Shown here: positions 1-6,945 of the stretch, in pieces
Position numbering within the stretch: the first letter of the stretch is position 1
How the letters are laid out: each line of letters begins with the position of its first letter
Assembly (NCBI GenBank): GCA_002005505.1
Contig: KV908353.1
Location: 132,664 to 142,663 of the forward strand
Direction of reading: 5' to 3'
Length of the DNA stretch: 10,000 nucleotides
Source: Botryococcus braunii
Taxonomy: Eukaryota; Chlorophyta; Trebouxiophyceae
The notes under the pieces: generated by a model
The model's input: the letters and a program-made list of their open reading frames with translations, nothing else
The model's database searches: none
What the model was told of the DNA's origin: nothing
Translations under genes and position numbers: made by a program

Positions 1-273
1 CATGCTCACCCCTTCACCGCGCTTACCATCTCACATTCTGAACCTTGCCCATCCATTCCCGTGGCCGCCAATGCAGCCTACCATCTGCAAGTGCTTGCTC
101 GTCCGAGTTTCTCGGCCAGCGTTTCACTGCCCCTCAAGCAGGAGGAGCTCTTCATACTCCACGCCACGTCTCGGGGCCGGATGTACCTGTCCTTCCACGC
201 ATGTGTTGATTCAGTGCATGCCCCCCCCGCTCTCTCTGTCTTTCTCTTTCTCTCTTTCCTGTGTGTCCTTTCT

Positions 274-276
<3 letters not shown>

Positions 277-356
<80 letters not shown>
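277..356. repeat. (TG)40 microsatellite
   Basis: An uninterrupted TG dinucleotide run of 80 bp. It is preceded by a CT-rich pyrimidine stretch (about 228-276) and followed by a G/T-rich degenerate tail to about 390. Open frames through it on both strands code only for Cys-Val or His-Thr repeats and are artefacts of the dinucleotide. Confidence 0.97.
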
Positions 357-363
<7 letters not shown>

Positions 364-580
364 TGGGGGTTGGGGTGGGTGGTTGGGTGTGTGTGAGTAT
401 GCACGCGCACATGCACGGCCAACCACCGCTCCCCATGACATAACAAAGAGACGAGAAAGTAGACTGCGGGACACAGGTATCCATGTCTGTGAGTCTCGAA
501 TTGGATTCACCTCTTAATACTCACAGATGTTGAAATGGGTGCCCACACAATTTCTCGTGTGATATGGCAGTACGGACAAG

Positions 581-605
581 AACAACAACAACAACAACAA
601 CAACT

Positions 606-657
<52 letters not shown>

Positions 658-659
658 AC

Positions 660-720
<61 letters not shown>

Positions 721-848
721 CGACAACGACGTCGACAAAAACAGCAGCAGCAGTAGCAACACCAGTAACAACAACAGACACCAACAACAGGAGCAGGAGC
801 AGGAGCAACAGCAACATGAACATCAGTGGTAGCAGCAGCAACAAAAAT
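581..848. repeat. (CAA)n trinucleotide tract with degenerate tail
   Basis: Nearly pure CAA/ACA triplets from 581 to 720, interrupted once by a TAC near 604 and once by a shifted AAACAC near 655. From 721 to about 848 the tract decays into GAC, CAG, AGC and GAGCAG triplets, as expected of an old expanding triplet array. The predicted poly-Gln, poly-Thr and poly-Val frames have no support as protein. Confidence 0.95.
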
Positions 849-888
849 TAAGGGACGTAGAAAAGGTATGTGTGGGAGGTGTTTGCAG

Positions 889-1008
889 GTGCCGTGGTAC
901 GCTGTGTTAGGCAACCATGACTACGGGGAGCTGTGGCAGGGGAACCCACTCGAGCGGCCCCCCAATTGCCCTGAAGTTGGTAACTGCTTCTACAGCCCTC
1001 TACACGAG
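889..1008 (+). CDS. Purple acid phosphatase, exon A (carries the GNHDY motif)
   Basis: First recognised exon of a tartrate-resistant (ACP5/plant PAP17-like) purple acid phosphatase, a dinuclear-metal phosphomonoesterase that is usually secreted, vacuolar or lysosomal. The exon is 120 nt, exactly 40 codons, phase 0 at both ends. It opens with VPWYAVLGNHDYGE: the PWY-x-x-LGNHDY block is the third conserved metal-binding motif, and its Asn and His are metal and substrate ligands in the family. Two cysteines (residues 27 and 33) follow, and the exon ends in SPLHE. The acceptor is gtttgcag and the donor GAG|GTGCCA. The exact 5' edge is inferred: an alternative acceptor at 877-878 would add codons ending in CLQ, which also fits the family. 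Earlier exons, with the GDxG and GDxxY motifs and any signal peptide, are outside the window, so the gene is partial here. Confidence 0.88.
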
Positions 1009-1347
1009 GTGCCAGCTTATCCCCTGCCCCCCATCAACCAACCCCTCCCCTCCCCCCCCCCCCCCCGGTCTCCAGGGGCAACCATCGATGGGGCCCCGGG
1101 GCAACTATCAATCAAGTTTTTATCTTTTTTTTTTTTAATTATTTTTTTCCGGCCAACAGCATCCCCCCACCTTCCATAACCTTAGACTTGCGCATCTGCC
1201 ACGCGTAGCACGCCCCCAATTTCCCACTTCCCCAATGCCCCCTGCCCCATGCCCCATGCATACATAGGTATGCCGCCATGCATGCCCCCGTCCCCATGCA
1301 TGTTTCCTGTTCCAAGGGGTATACCGGAGGGCTGGGGCATTGGAGAA

Positions 1348-1376
1348 GTGCCACATCGGTCCGGCCGATATGGCAC
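1348..1376. repeat. Short inverted repeat in intron A
   Basis: Arms gtgccacatcgg and ccgatatggcac pair at 11 of 12 positions around a 5-base loop (tccgg). It is a stable predicted stem-loop in DNA or in the pre-mRNA. No link to a known element is apparent. Confidence 0.6.
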
Positions 1377-1690
1377 TGCCATTATGCGTGAGGAGCGTGC
1401 GTGTGTGGACGCGCGCGTGTGGAGATGGACAAGATTGAGCAGGCACCGCACAGTGTTGCATGCGAGGCAGAGGGAGACTGCTCTGGAGCGAAATGTGAGC
1501 TTAAGCAGTTCAAGGGACAGGGCGCTCTTTTGAAGGGGTAGGCACCTGAGCTGGGACAGACACACGAACGCACGCACGCACCCTCAGCCCCCCCCCCCCA
1601 CACACACACACACTCACACACACGCAGACACTCGCACTCGCAAGCATGCGCACGCTCACGCGCGCGCTCGTGAGGGTGCAGGGGGAAATG

Positions 1691-2099
1691 TTGCACATAA
1701 GCGCGGAGGTGTGGGAGAGATATTTGCAACCGTTTCTGAGGTTTTGCCCGCCCGGGGGGAGCGGGGGGGAGATGTTGCAGTCGAGTGTGAGGCTGTGAGA
1801 GAGGGGGGACCGGAGGTGGCACCGCCAGCGGTACTACAAGCCGCAGGCGGGGGATGTTGCAAATTTAGCGTGATTGTGCGGGAGAAATTTTGCAACCGAT
1901 CCTGAGGCTGGGGTTGGGGGGAGGGGGTTGTGTGTTGCAAATGAGCATTTGATGGTGCGGGAGAAATTTTGCAACCGATCCTGAGGTTTGGGGAAGGGGC
2001 GGGGGGGGAAGAGCTTGCAGATGAACGTTCGATGGTGTGGGAGAAGTTTATGCAACCGATCCTGAGGGTGGGGTGGGAGGGGGCGTGTGTGTGGTGCAG
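1691..2099 (+). repeat. Array of ~80 bp units leading into the exon B acceptor
   Basis: Units begin at TTGCA motifs at 1691, 1857, 1935 and 2015, and the last ends at the true acceptor (gtgcag, 2094-2099). Spacing is 78 to 80 bp for the last three and 84 bp from 1691 to the TTGCAG at 1775. Shared blocks in each unit are a GTGCGGGAGAAATTT-like segment, the core TTGCAACCGATCCTGAGG (cores at 1724, 1890, 1969 and 2050), a G-rich spacer, then TTGCAG or TTGCAA. The array is interrupted at 1781-1854 by a mutated copy of the first half of exon B. Each unit end therefore resembles the 3' splice site of exon B, so the intron end itself appears to have been tandemly duplicated. Confidence 0.85.
1781..1854 (+). 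pseudogene. Decayed duplicate of the 5' half of exon B (pseudo-exon)
   Basis: This aligns base for base with exon B from 2100, again directly after a TTGCAG acceptor-like end (1775-1780). Over about 74 bp I count six transitions and one 2-base insertion (two extra G in the run near 1803-1808). One change turns the Trp codon of the KLWERD block into a TGA stop, and the insertion shifts the frame. The similarity ends at about the codons for QAGG, where the approximately 80 bp array resumes. It cannot encode the phosphatase segment and is best read as a partial exon duplication that has lost function. Its acceptor could still act as a decoy. Confidence 0.85.
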
Positions 2100-2250
2100 T
2101 TGAGTGTGAAGCTGTGGGAGAGGGACCGGAGGTGGCATTGCCAGCGGTACTACAAGCTGCAGGCGGGGGGTGGCGCCGTTGACCTCTTCTTTATTGACAC
2201 CAACCCCTTCCTCAAGTTATATCACGGTGTCCCGTGGTACTACAATGAAG
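2100..2250 (+). CDS. Purple acid phosphatase, exon B
   Basis: 151 nt, phase 0 at the start, leaving one base (G) of a split Gly codon at the end. It encodes residues 41-90 of the joined fragment: LSVKLWERDRRWHCQRYY, a short glycine linker, then AVDLFFIDTNPFL and a tail ending YYNE. The RRWHC-x-RYY and FFIDTNPF blocks are typical of ACP5/PAP17-type phosphatases between the GNHD and GHH motifs, where the IDT strand forms part of the core beta sandwich. The acceptor is gtgcag; the donor is GAAG|GTTAGT. The last 25 nt of the exon are the first 25 nt of a 45 bp minisatellite, so the same donor recurs every 45 bp downstream. Only the first donor is compatible with the protein, because the frame meets TAG at 2253-2255 if the exon is extended. 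The join to exon C restores Gly and gives NEGGLVEQSW, which supports this boundary strongly. Confidence 0.93.
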
Positions 2251-2801
2251 GTTAGTCACGTTAGTCACGCGGTGTTCCGTGGTACTACAATGAAGGTTAG
2301 TCACGTTAGTCACGCGGTGTTCCGTGGTACTACAATGAAGGTTAGTCACGTTAGTCACGCGGTGTCCCGTGGTACTACAATGAAGGTTAGTCACGTTAGT
2401 CACGCGGTGTTCCGTGGTACTACAATGAAGGTTAGTCACGTTAGTCACGCGGTGTTCCGTGGTACTACAATGAAGGTTAGTCACGTTAGTCACGCGGTGT
2501 CCCGTGGTACTACAATGAAGGTTAGTCACGTTAGTCACGCGGTGTTCCGTGGTACTACAATGAAGGTTAGTCACGTTAGTCACGCGGTGTTCCGTGGTAC
2601 TACAATGAAGGTTAGTCACGTTAGTCACGCGGTGTTCCGTGGTACTACAATGAAGGTTAGTCACGTTAGTCACGCGGTGTTCCGTGGTACTACAATGAAG
2701 GTTAGTCACGTTAGTCACGCGGTGTTCCGTGGTACTACAATGAAGGTTAGTCACGTTAGTCACGCGGTGTTCCGTGGTACTACAATGAAGGTGAGTCAGG
2801 T
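2226..2801 (+). repeat. 45 bp minisatellite spanning the exon B/intron B junction, 12 full copies plus one partial
   Basis: Full units start at 2226, 2271, 2316 and so on every 45 bp to 2721; a 13th partial copy begins at 2766. Each unit is 25 nt of exon end (ggtgtyccgtggtactacaa then tgaag) plus 20 nt of intron start (two tandem GTTAGTCAC followed by gc). The only variation among full units is one C/T site: copies run C T T C T T C T T T T T T. The last copy diverges after tgaag to GTGAGTCAGG. Copy 1 overlaps the true end of exon B (2226-2250); all later copies are intronic. Because 45 is divisible by 3, the same stop codons recur in the phosphatase frame while one other + frame and one - frame stay open throughout. 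Confidence 0.97.
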
Positions 2802-2923
2802 CACTTATCAGTTTTGCTTATTAGTCGTTAAAGAAGAGCATTGCTTGTTTGCTCATCTTTCAAACATTGTGAAGCCTGACACGCTGCCTCTCTCCCCCCC
2901 CCCCCCAAACCTCCGTACCGGGC

Positions 2924-2978
2924 ATTTTGGCAGGATTTTATCCTTTGTTATATTTTGGCAGGATTTTATCCTTTGTTG
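2924..2978. repeat. 28 bp tandem duplication
   Basis: Two adjacent copies of a 28 bp unit containing ttggcaggattttatccttt. They start at 2924 and 2952 and differ only at the end of the second copy. Confidence 0.92.
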
Positions 2979-3075
2979 TAATGAGCACCATAATTCTTGA
3001 ACTTAAAATTATGATGCCTCCTCCTCCTCCTCCTCACCCCCGCCATCTCCTCATTATGTTCCTTTGCCCGCAGTG

Positions 3076-3160
3076 TCCCTCCTCCTCCTCCTCCTCCTCC
3101 TCCTCCTCCTCCTCCTCCTCCTCCTCCTCCTCCTCCTCCCCCTGCTCCTCCTCCTCCTGA
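3076..3160. repeat. (TCC)n trinucleotide tract
   Basis: Uninterrupted TCC/CTC triplets from about 3077 to 3138, then one interruption (ccctg) and further CTC triplets to 3158. A shorter CCT tract lies at about 3016-3033. The pyrimidine-only strand is the coding strand of the gene, so the pre-mRNA carries a long CU-rich stretch here. Confidence 0.95.
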
Positions 3161-3248
3161 CCCTCCCCTCTCCTCCCCATTCTGCTCCAACTACTTAGAG
3201 ACCCTATCAGTACCTAAAGGAGCGTATTTAGAGAACCCATCTGGTAGT

Positions 3249-3369
3249 GGGAACTCCCGCAAGATCACAATTCAGGCCAAAATCTGCCACGAAAGGGACT
3301 GACCCGACTCGAAAAGGAAGAAATTTGCGCTGGAACTCCACACAAGTTCGACCTCGAGGAAGTTCCTAC
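3249..3369 (+). repeat. Dispersed repeat, copy 1 (inverted partner at 6338-6458)
   Basis: About 121 bp, aligning without gaps to the reverse complement of 6338-6458. Shared blocks include gggaactcccgc, aaatctgccacga, gggact, tttgcgctggaa and tccacacaa followed by ttcgacctcg. A three-times-repeated motif AGAGAAC(C)CATCT surrounds this copy (3230-3242, 3386-3397, 3460-3471). One pair could be an old target-site duplication, but it does not abut the aligned part. The element is probably a mobile-element fragment of unrecognised family. Confidence 0.85.
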
Positions 3370-3759
3370 TTGTACATATTGTCTGAGAGAACCATCTTCT
3401 ACGTTGGAAACAGAGTAAGACATGGAGAACGTACTAGCACTCAGAAGAGTAACATACTCAGAGAACCATCTGCTTGCATATTTTAAAGCTGTTTATTTGT
3501 TTATTTTTTCTCAAGAGTTTTAAAGTGATCAGTTATATGATAGTTTAAAAGCTTCGCATCGCATGCACAAATCTTGTTCTGTTCCGCTCCGTTATGACGT
3601 GCCCTCTCCTCCCGGTGCCCCCCACCCCCCCCCCTACCCCTCCTCCACCCCCTGGCGCTCCTCTCTCTGCGAGAGCTGCCAATGCGCGTGCTGCTCTCCC
3701 GACGTCTTGCCGGTGGGGGAAAGTGGTCCCCTGAGTTGGGGGGAGGGGCTGGGGACCAG

Positions 3760-3920
3760 GGGGGCTGGTGGAGCAATCCTGGAAGGCCCAGCTTGCTGAG
3801 CTGGAGGCTGACCTGGCCCGCTCCCGCGCCCGCTGGAAGCTGGTCATTGGGCACCATCCCGTGCGGAACGCCCACGTGGTGCCCGGCACTGTGGATCCCA
3901 ACACTGCGGAGCTTGTCCAG
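3760..3920 (+). CDS. Purple acid phosphatase, exon C (carries the VxxH motif)
   Basis: 161 nt; the first two bases complete a Gly codon begun in exon B and the exon ends in phase 0. It encodes residues 91-144: GGLVEQSWKAQLAELEADLA, then RSRARWKLVIGHHPVRNAHV and a segment ending ELVQ. The helix LVEQSWKAQLAELEADLA followed by RWKLVIGHHP is the family signature in which VIGH is motif four (V-x-x-H) and the histidines bind metal or phosphate. The acceptor is gaccag and the donor is the strong CAG|GTACGT. The next exon continues with YLEPLLEKYGV, as expected for ACP5-type enzymes. Confidence 0.95.
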
Positions 3921-4032
3921 GTACGTGTCCACTGGGGTTGGTGTGCTTCCTCGAGGCATACGCTCTCCTGGCTGGCTGCGGGTTTTGGGTGCATGTTGTG
4001 CGGGAATCAGGGAGCGAAGGAGGGCAAAGGTG

Positions 4033-4035
<3 letters not shown>

Positions 4036-4129
<94 letters not shown>

Positions 4130-4140
4130 GGGCGCGCGCG
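4036..4140. repeat. (AC)40 tract fused to a CG alternating tract
   Basis: AC dinucleotides run without interruption from 4036 to about 4115 and pass directly into CG alternation (about 4115-4140, with one extra G pair). The whole 105 bp is alternating purine-pyrimidine, the pattern that favours Z-DNA. Confidence 0.95.
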
Positions 4141-4571
4141 TGGGCGGGCGGGCGGGCGTGCGGGCGGGGAGGCGGGCGGGGAGGGAGGGAGGGAGGGGGA
4201 AGGCAGGTGGGGCGGGCCAGGGTATGCAGGGGCAAGAGCGGGGTCTTGGGCGGGGCGGGGACGGGATGGGGCGGGGGCGGGGCGGGGGGGGGGGAGGCGG
4301 AGAAGGGGGAGGGCAGGGGTGGGGCAAGGCAGGGCGGTCGCGGGGCGGGGCCGGGTGGGGAGGGGGAGGGCAGGGGTTGGGCAAGGCAGGACGGGCTGGG
4401 TGGGGCAGGGCGGGGCGGGGGCGGGGCGGATGGGGAAGGGGAGGGAGAGGGGCAGGGAGGAAGTAAGGGAGAGATTGGGGGAGCAAGTGGGGGATCAGGA
4501 GAAAAAAGGGGGGTTTTGGGAGTGGTGGGGGGGGGGGGAGGGCGAGGGAAACGGGGCTGGGGGGGGGTGAT
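4137..4571 (+). other. G-rich block in intron C with many possible G-quadruplexes
   Basis: The + strand is made largely of GGGC, GGGGC, GGGA and GGCAGG words, with a run of at least ten G near 4284-4294 and another near 4527-4537. Dozens of closely spaced runs of three or more G satisfy the usual quadruplex pattern. The G-rich strand is the non-template strand of the phosphatase gene, so the structures could form in the pre-mRNA or in R-loops. That consequence is inference. Confidence 0.85.
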
Positions 4572-4664
4572 GGGAACTGGTGGAAAACGCAAGGGCTTGT
4601 ACACAGTATCACTCCTCTACCGGATTCGAGGCAAGACTAATCTGAATTCGCTGCTCGGATGCAG

Positions 4665-4851
4665 TATCTGGAACCGCTCCTGGAGAAGTACGGAGTGCGG
4701 CTGTACATGTCAGGCCATGAGCACAACCTGCAGCACCTGCACGTGGACGGTGCCACGCCGCATTACATAATCTCGGGAGGCGGTAGCAAGTCCGACTATG
4801 ACTGGAACACTGCTGGGGCTGGCGTGGCCAAGTTCTTTTACCAGGGTTCAG
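4665..4851 (+). CDS. Purple acid phosphatase, exon D (carries the GHEH motif)
   Basis: 187 nt, phase 0 at the start, ending with the first base of a split Gly codon. It encodes residues 145-206: YLEPLLEKYGVRLYMSGHEH at the start, then NLQHLHVDG, HYIISGGGSK and KFFYQGS. GHEH is the fifth conserved metal-binding motif of purple acid phosphatases, and SGGGSK plus KFFYQGSG are typical of the following strand region. The acceptor is ggatgcag and the donor TTCAG|GTGCAT. Reading on past the donor gives only a short unrelated tail to a TAG at 4893-4895. Splicing to exon E instead yields GSGFTVCEV, the expected continuation, so this donor is preferred. Confidence 0.93.
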
Positions 4852-4924
4852 GTGCATTCTCCTCCCTTCTGCACCCTGTCGGGTATACCCTGTAGCCCAT
4901 TTATATGTGTGCGCGTCTAGTGTT

Positions 4925-5310
<386 letters not shown>

Positions 5311-5718
5311 GTATTGAGTATTAAGTCAACCCCATACAATATACATTGACTATAAAGTCAACCCCATACTGGAATGTATTCATTAAAAATTCCAGTTACT
5401 CCCATCTGAGCGTACCATTTATGACAGGACATGCTTATCTTTAAAGGATGCATGCCATTGCTGTACACCCAAAGGCAAGTGAATGGAAGCAAAGTGCTTG
5501 CACACTTCATTGTGCCCAAGCTTATTGGAGGCTCTGGTTGAATGCTCATTGGTGAGTTGCAGCTTGTGAAACCTACATCCTAACTGGGGATCTAACATAT
5601 TGAAATGGTTGGACTTTTTTTGAAAGAAAATGTGTGAGCTCCACCCATCCCCTGCATAGCATTCAGGTTGGGGATATCCCAGGAATTGGGAGGAACGTGT
5701 CTGTGCCTGATCAGCAAG

Positions 5719-5872
5719 GTCTGCTGGGTCGCTAGGGTCTGCTGGGTCGCTAGGGTCTCCTGGGTCTCCTTGGTTCACGCGGAAATCCAAGAGAGAGGAA
5801 AGTCAAGGAAGTGAACTCGAGTCTCCGTGGTCCCTTTGGTCCTGGGTCCCTAGGATCTCCTGGGTCTCCTGT
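5719..5872. repeat. Degenerate 9 bp-type minisatellite (GGGTCNCTN)
   Basis: Units such as gggtcgctagggtctgct and gggtctcct recur at about 5719-5775 and again at about 5828-5872, with unrelated sequence between. On the minus strand this reads as Gly/Asp/Pro/Ala repeats, which I regard as an artefact of the repeat. Confidence 0.75.
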
Positions 5873-6141
5873 AGAAACCAAGGAAGTGGGGTGGAAATTG
5901 CTAAGAAGTCGGCCAAAACCGAAGGGTACATCGGAGCAGCTTGGCGGGTCGGGCGGTCCGTCCTTGTGTTTCTTCAGTTGTCTGTTCCTGCGGTCTCGTC
6001 AGCAGTGTGTTCGGACTTCATTCAGCCGTGTGTCCATGCATTTCTTCATGCATTTATCCTTGTTGTCACGCCAGCGGTGTGTTCTTACTGTTGTGCGCTT
6101 TAATCATTTTTGAAGTTTTAAAAGATTGGGCGGGGAAGCAG

Positions 6142-6254
6142 GCTTCACGGTGTGCGAGGTGCGGGATCTGGTGCTGGCGTGCGACATGTTTGGGATACTC
6201 AGCGACGCCCCAGTCTACAGTCTGCAGATCCCCTTCCGGGAGCCTGGCGGCTAA
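6142..6254 (+). CDS. Purple acid phosphatase, last exon E and stop
   Basis: 113 nt including TAA at 6252-6254. The first two bases complete the Gly codon from exon D, and 36 residues (208-243 of the joined fragment) follow: FTVCEVRDLVLACDMFGIL then SDAPVYSLQIPFREPGG. The pattern GSGF-x-x-x-E-V then D-x-FG-x-x-x near the C-terminus matches the closing strands of ACP5/PAP17-type enzymes. The acceptor is ggaagcag. Codons end almost entirely in G or C, unlike the flanking DNA. The exon is too short to stand out as an open reading frame and was found from phase, family pattern and splice site together. The tail after VYS is longer than I would expect by about ten residues. Confidence 0.88.
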
Positions 6255-6259
6255 TTGCT

Positions 6260-6332
<73 letters not shown>
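6255..6332. repeat. (GT)36 microsatellite just after the stop codon
   Basis: Six bases after the TAA an uninterrupted GT run of 72 bp begins (6261-6332). If transcription continues normally it lies at the start of the 3' untranslated region. Confidence 0.95.
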
Positions 6333-6335
<3 letters not shown>

Positions 6336-6337
6336 TC

Positions 6338-6458
6338 AATGGAAAGTCCCGCGAGGTCGAATTTGTGTGGATTTCCAGCGCAAAGATCTTCCGTTGGAGT
6401 CGGGACAGTCCCGATCGTGGCAGATTTCGGGCTGAGATGTGATCTCGCGGGAGTTCCC
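6338..6458 (-). repeat. Dispersed repeat, copy 2 (inverted partner of 3249-3369)
   Basis: The reverse complement aligns without gaps over about 121 bp with the copy in intron B. The two copies lie in opposite orientation about 3 kb apart, and this one abuts the (GT)36 tract. In either strand the open frames through it (for example NSREIT or PARSHLSPKSAT) are shared between copies only because of the homology; I recognise no protein domain. Confidence 0.85.
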
Positions 6459-6945
6459 AGCCTCACTGATACTCACCCACGAAGTTCCTCGAGGGGTTGC
6501 TGCGCGATGAGGGTACAGCACTCGCCTGGAGTATGACTCAGGATTGATATTATGCGGCGCCCATTCCCCCATGTGCCGGCATGGAAGCCCCAGTGGTGTG
6601 CAATGTTCGTGCACGTGGCACAAGGTGGGATCTGCGGAGCTGTAAATCGCAAGGTGTCACTTGTATTAGTGATGACACGGTGTTGCCACAAACACCGCAC
6701 TCAGCAGACGTCCAGGCCCCGTGGTGTAGGGGTGATTTGGCCCTTTAATCTACAACCCTCGCGTTATCAGGCCACTTCTGCAGCCACATCTCCGGCGAAG
6801 ACCTGGGCTTGAGCCCATCTAGTTGTTAGTCATGGTCATCTGCTTATCGCGATGAATTGGATGTGGATTGGATGTGGATTAGATTGGATTGGGTTGCATT
6901 GGATTTACACCCCACAGATCTGTTTCAGAACTGTCTCAGGTAACG
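6459..6945. other. Downstream non-coding sequence
   Basis: No gene is recognised. It probably contains the end of the phosphatase transcript. A TGTAA (6641-6645), the word used as a poly(A) signal in many green algae, occurs once, but the word is too short to count as proof. At about 6849-6906 the words GGATTGGAT and GGATGTGGATT repeat imperfectly. A weak tRNA-like stretch lies at 6719-6816. Confidence 0.6.
6719..6816 (+). other. Possible tRNA-like relic (weak)
   Basis: Starts GCCCCGTGGTGTAGGGGTGA, which resembles the acceptor and A-box part of Glu/Gln-type tRNAs, and ends near ctgggcttgagcccat, which resembles a B-box arm. The two boxes are about 80 bases apart, too far for an intact tRNA without an intron, and no convincing anticodon stem is visible. 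A relic of a tRNA or of a tRNA-derived SINE is possible. Confidence 0.25.

Larger units (their letters stand above)
1..888. other. Intron or upstream non-coding sequence before the first recognisable exon
   Basis: No reading frame here resembles the part of a purple acid phosphatase that should precede exon A, which would carry the GDxxY metal-binding motif. The stretch is dominated by a pyrimidine-rich segment (about 228-276), a (TG)40 tract and a CAA-type tract that decays into CAG/GAC/GAGCAG-like triplets up to about 848. Positions 1-227 and 430-575 are ordinary unique sequence in which I recognise nothing. The last 8 bases (gtttgcag) form the acceptor of exon A. I infer that all of this is the intron before exon A, but an unrecognised short exon cannot be excluded. 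Confidence 0.55.
1009..2099 (+). other. Intron A of the phosphatase gene
   Basis: 1,091 bp, starting GTGCCA and ending GTGCAG. It contains a run of 15 C (1052-1066), a T-rich stretch (about 1118-1148), imperfect GCCCCATGC repeats (about 1210-1305), a hairpin (1348-1376), a 12-C run followed by a short CA tract (1588-1622), and the approximately 80 bp repeat array with a decayed exon B copy (from about 1691). No other coding exon is recognisable. The 3' end is G/T-rich with no pyrimidine tract before the acceptor. Confidence 0.8.
2251..3759 (+). other. Intron B of the phosphatase gene
   Basis: 1,509 bp with GTTAGT at the start and gaccag at the end. It holds the 45 bp minisatellite up to about 2801, a 13-C run (2894-2906), a 28 bp tandem duplication, CCT/TCC tracts, a copy of a dispersed repeat (3249-3369) and C-rich sequence around 3610-3655. 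The 70 bases before the acceptor are purine-rich, with no polypyrimidine tract. The split-codon phase (1) matches between its two flanking exons. Confidence 0.85.
3921..4664 (+). other. Intron C of the phosphatase gene
   Basis: 744 bp, from GTACGT to ggatgcag. It contains the AC/CG compound tract and a long G-rich block; between about 4137 and 4571 the + strand has few pyrimidines. An element resembling a branch site (gactaatc, 4635-4642) lies about 25 bases before the acceptor. No coding exon is seen inside; the long Gly/Arg frames follow from base composition. Confidence 0.87.

Noticed and set aside
61..517. Possible exon in the first 500 bases
   Set aside because: No frame shows phosphatase motifs, and the longer frames depend on the TG repeat.
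535..851. Poly-Gln, poly-Thr or poly-Val protein
   Set aside because: Produced by the CAA tract in every frame; no domain on either side.
861..888. Strong donor-like AAAAG|GTATGTG just before exon A
   Set aside because: It would leave an intron of about 24 bases and the sequence before it has no phosphatase character.
2226..2801. CRISPR-like array
   Set aside because: Copies are strictly head to tail with no spacers, and the setting is a spliced eukaryotic gene.
2170..3000. 276-residue + strand and 183-residue - strand open frames through the 45 bp repeats
   Set aside because: They exist because 45 is a multiple of three. The + frame overlaps exon B in a different frame from the phosphatase motifs, and both consist almost only of the repeated 15 residues.
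3501..4770. Long proline-rich (-) and glycine/arginine-rich (+) frames in intron C
   Set aside because: Low-complexity translations of the AC and G-rich tracts, covering and contradicting two well-supported exons.
4852..4895. Phosphatase ending at TAG 4893-4895 within an extended exon D
   Set aside because: The added residues do not fit the family, while splicing at 4851 to 6142 restores a typical C-terminus in the correct phase.
5419..5790. Collagen-like Gly-Asp-Pro frame on the minus strand
   Set aside because: It follows from the GGGTCNCTN minisatellite; no other support.
6641..6645. TGTAA as poly(A) signal of the phosphatase gene
   Set aside because: A five-base word occurs by chance; there is no independent evidence for the transcript end or for a chlorophyte host.
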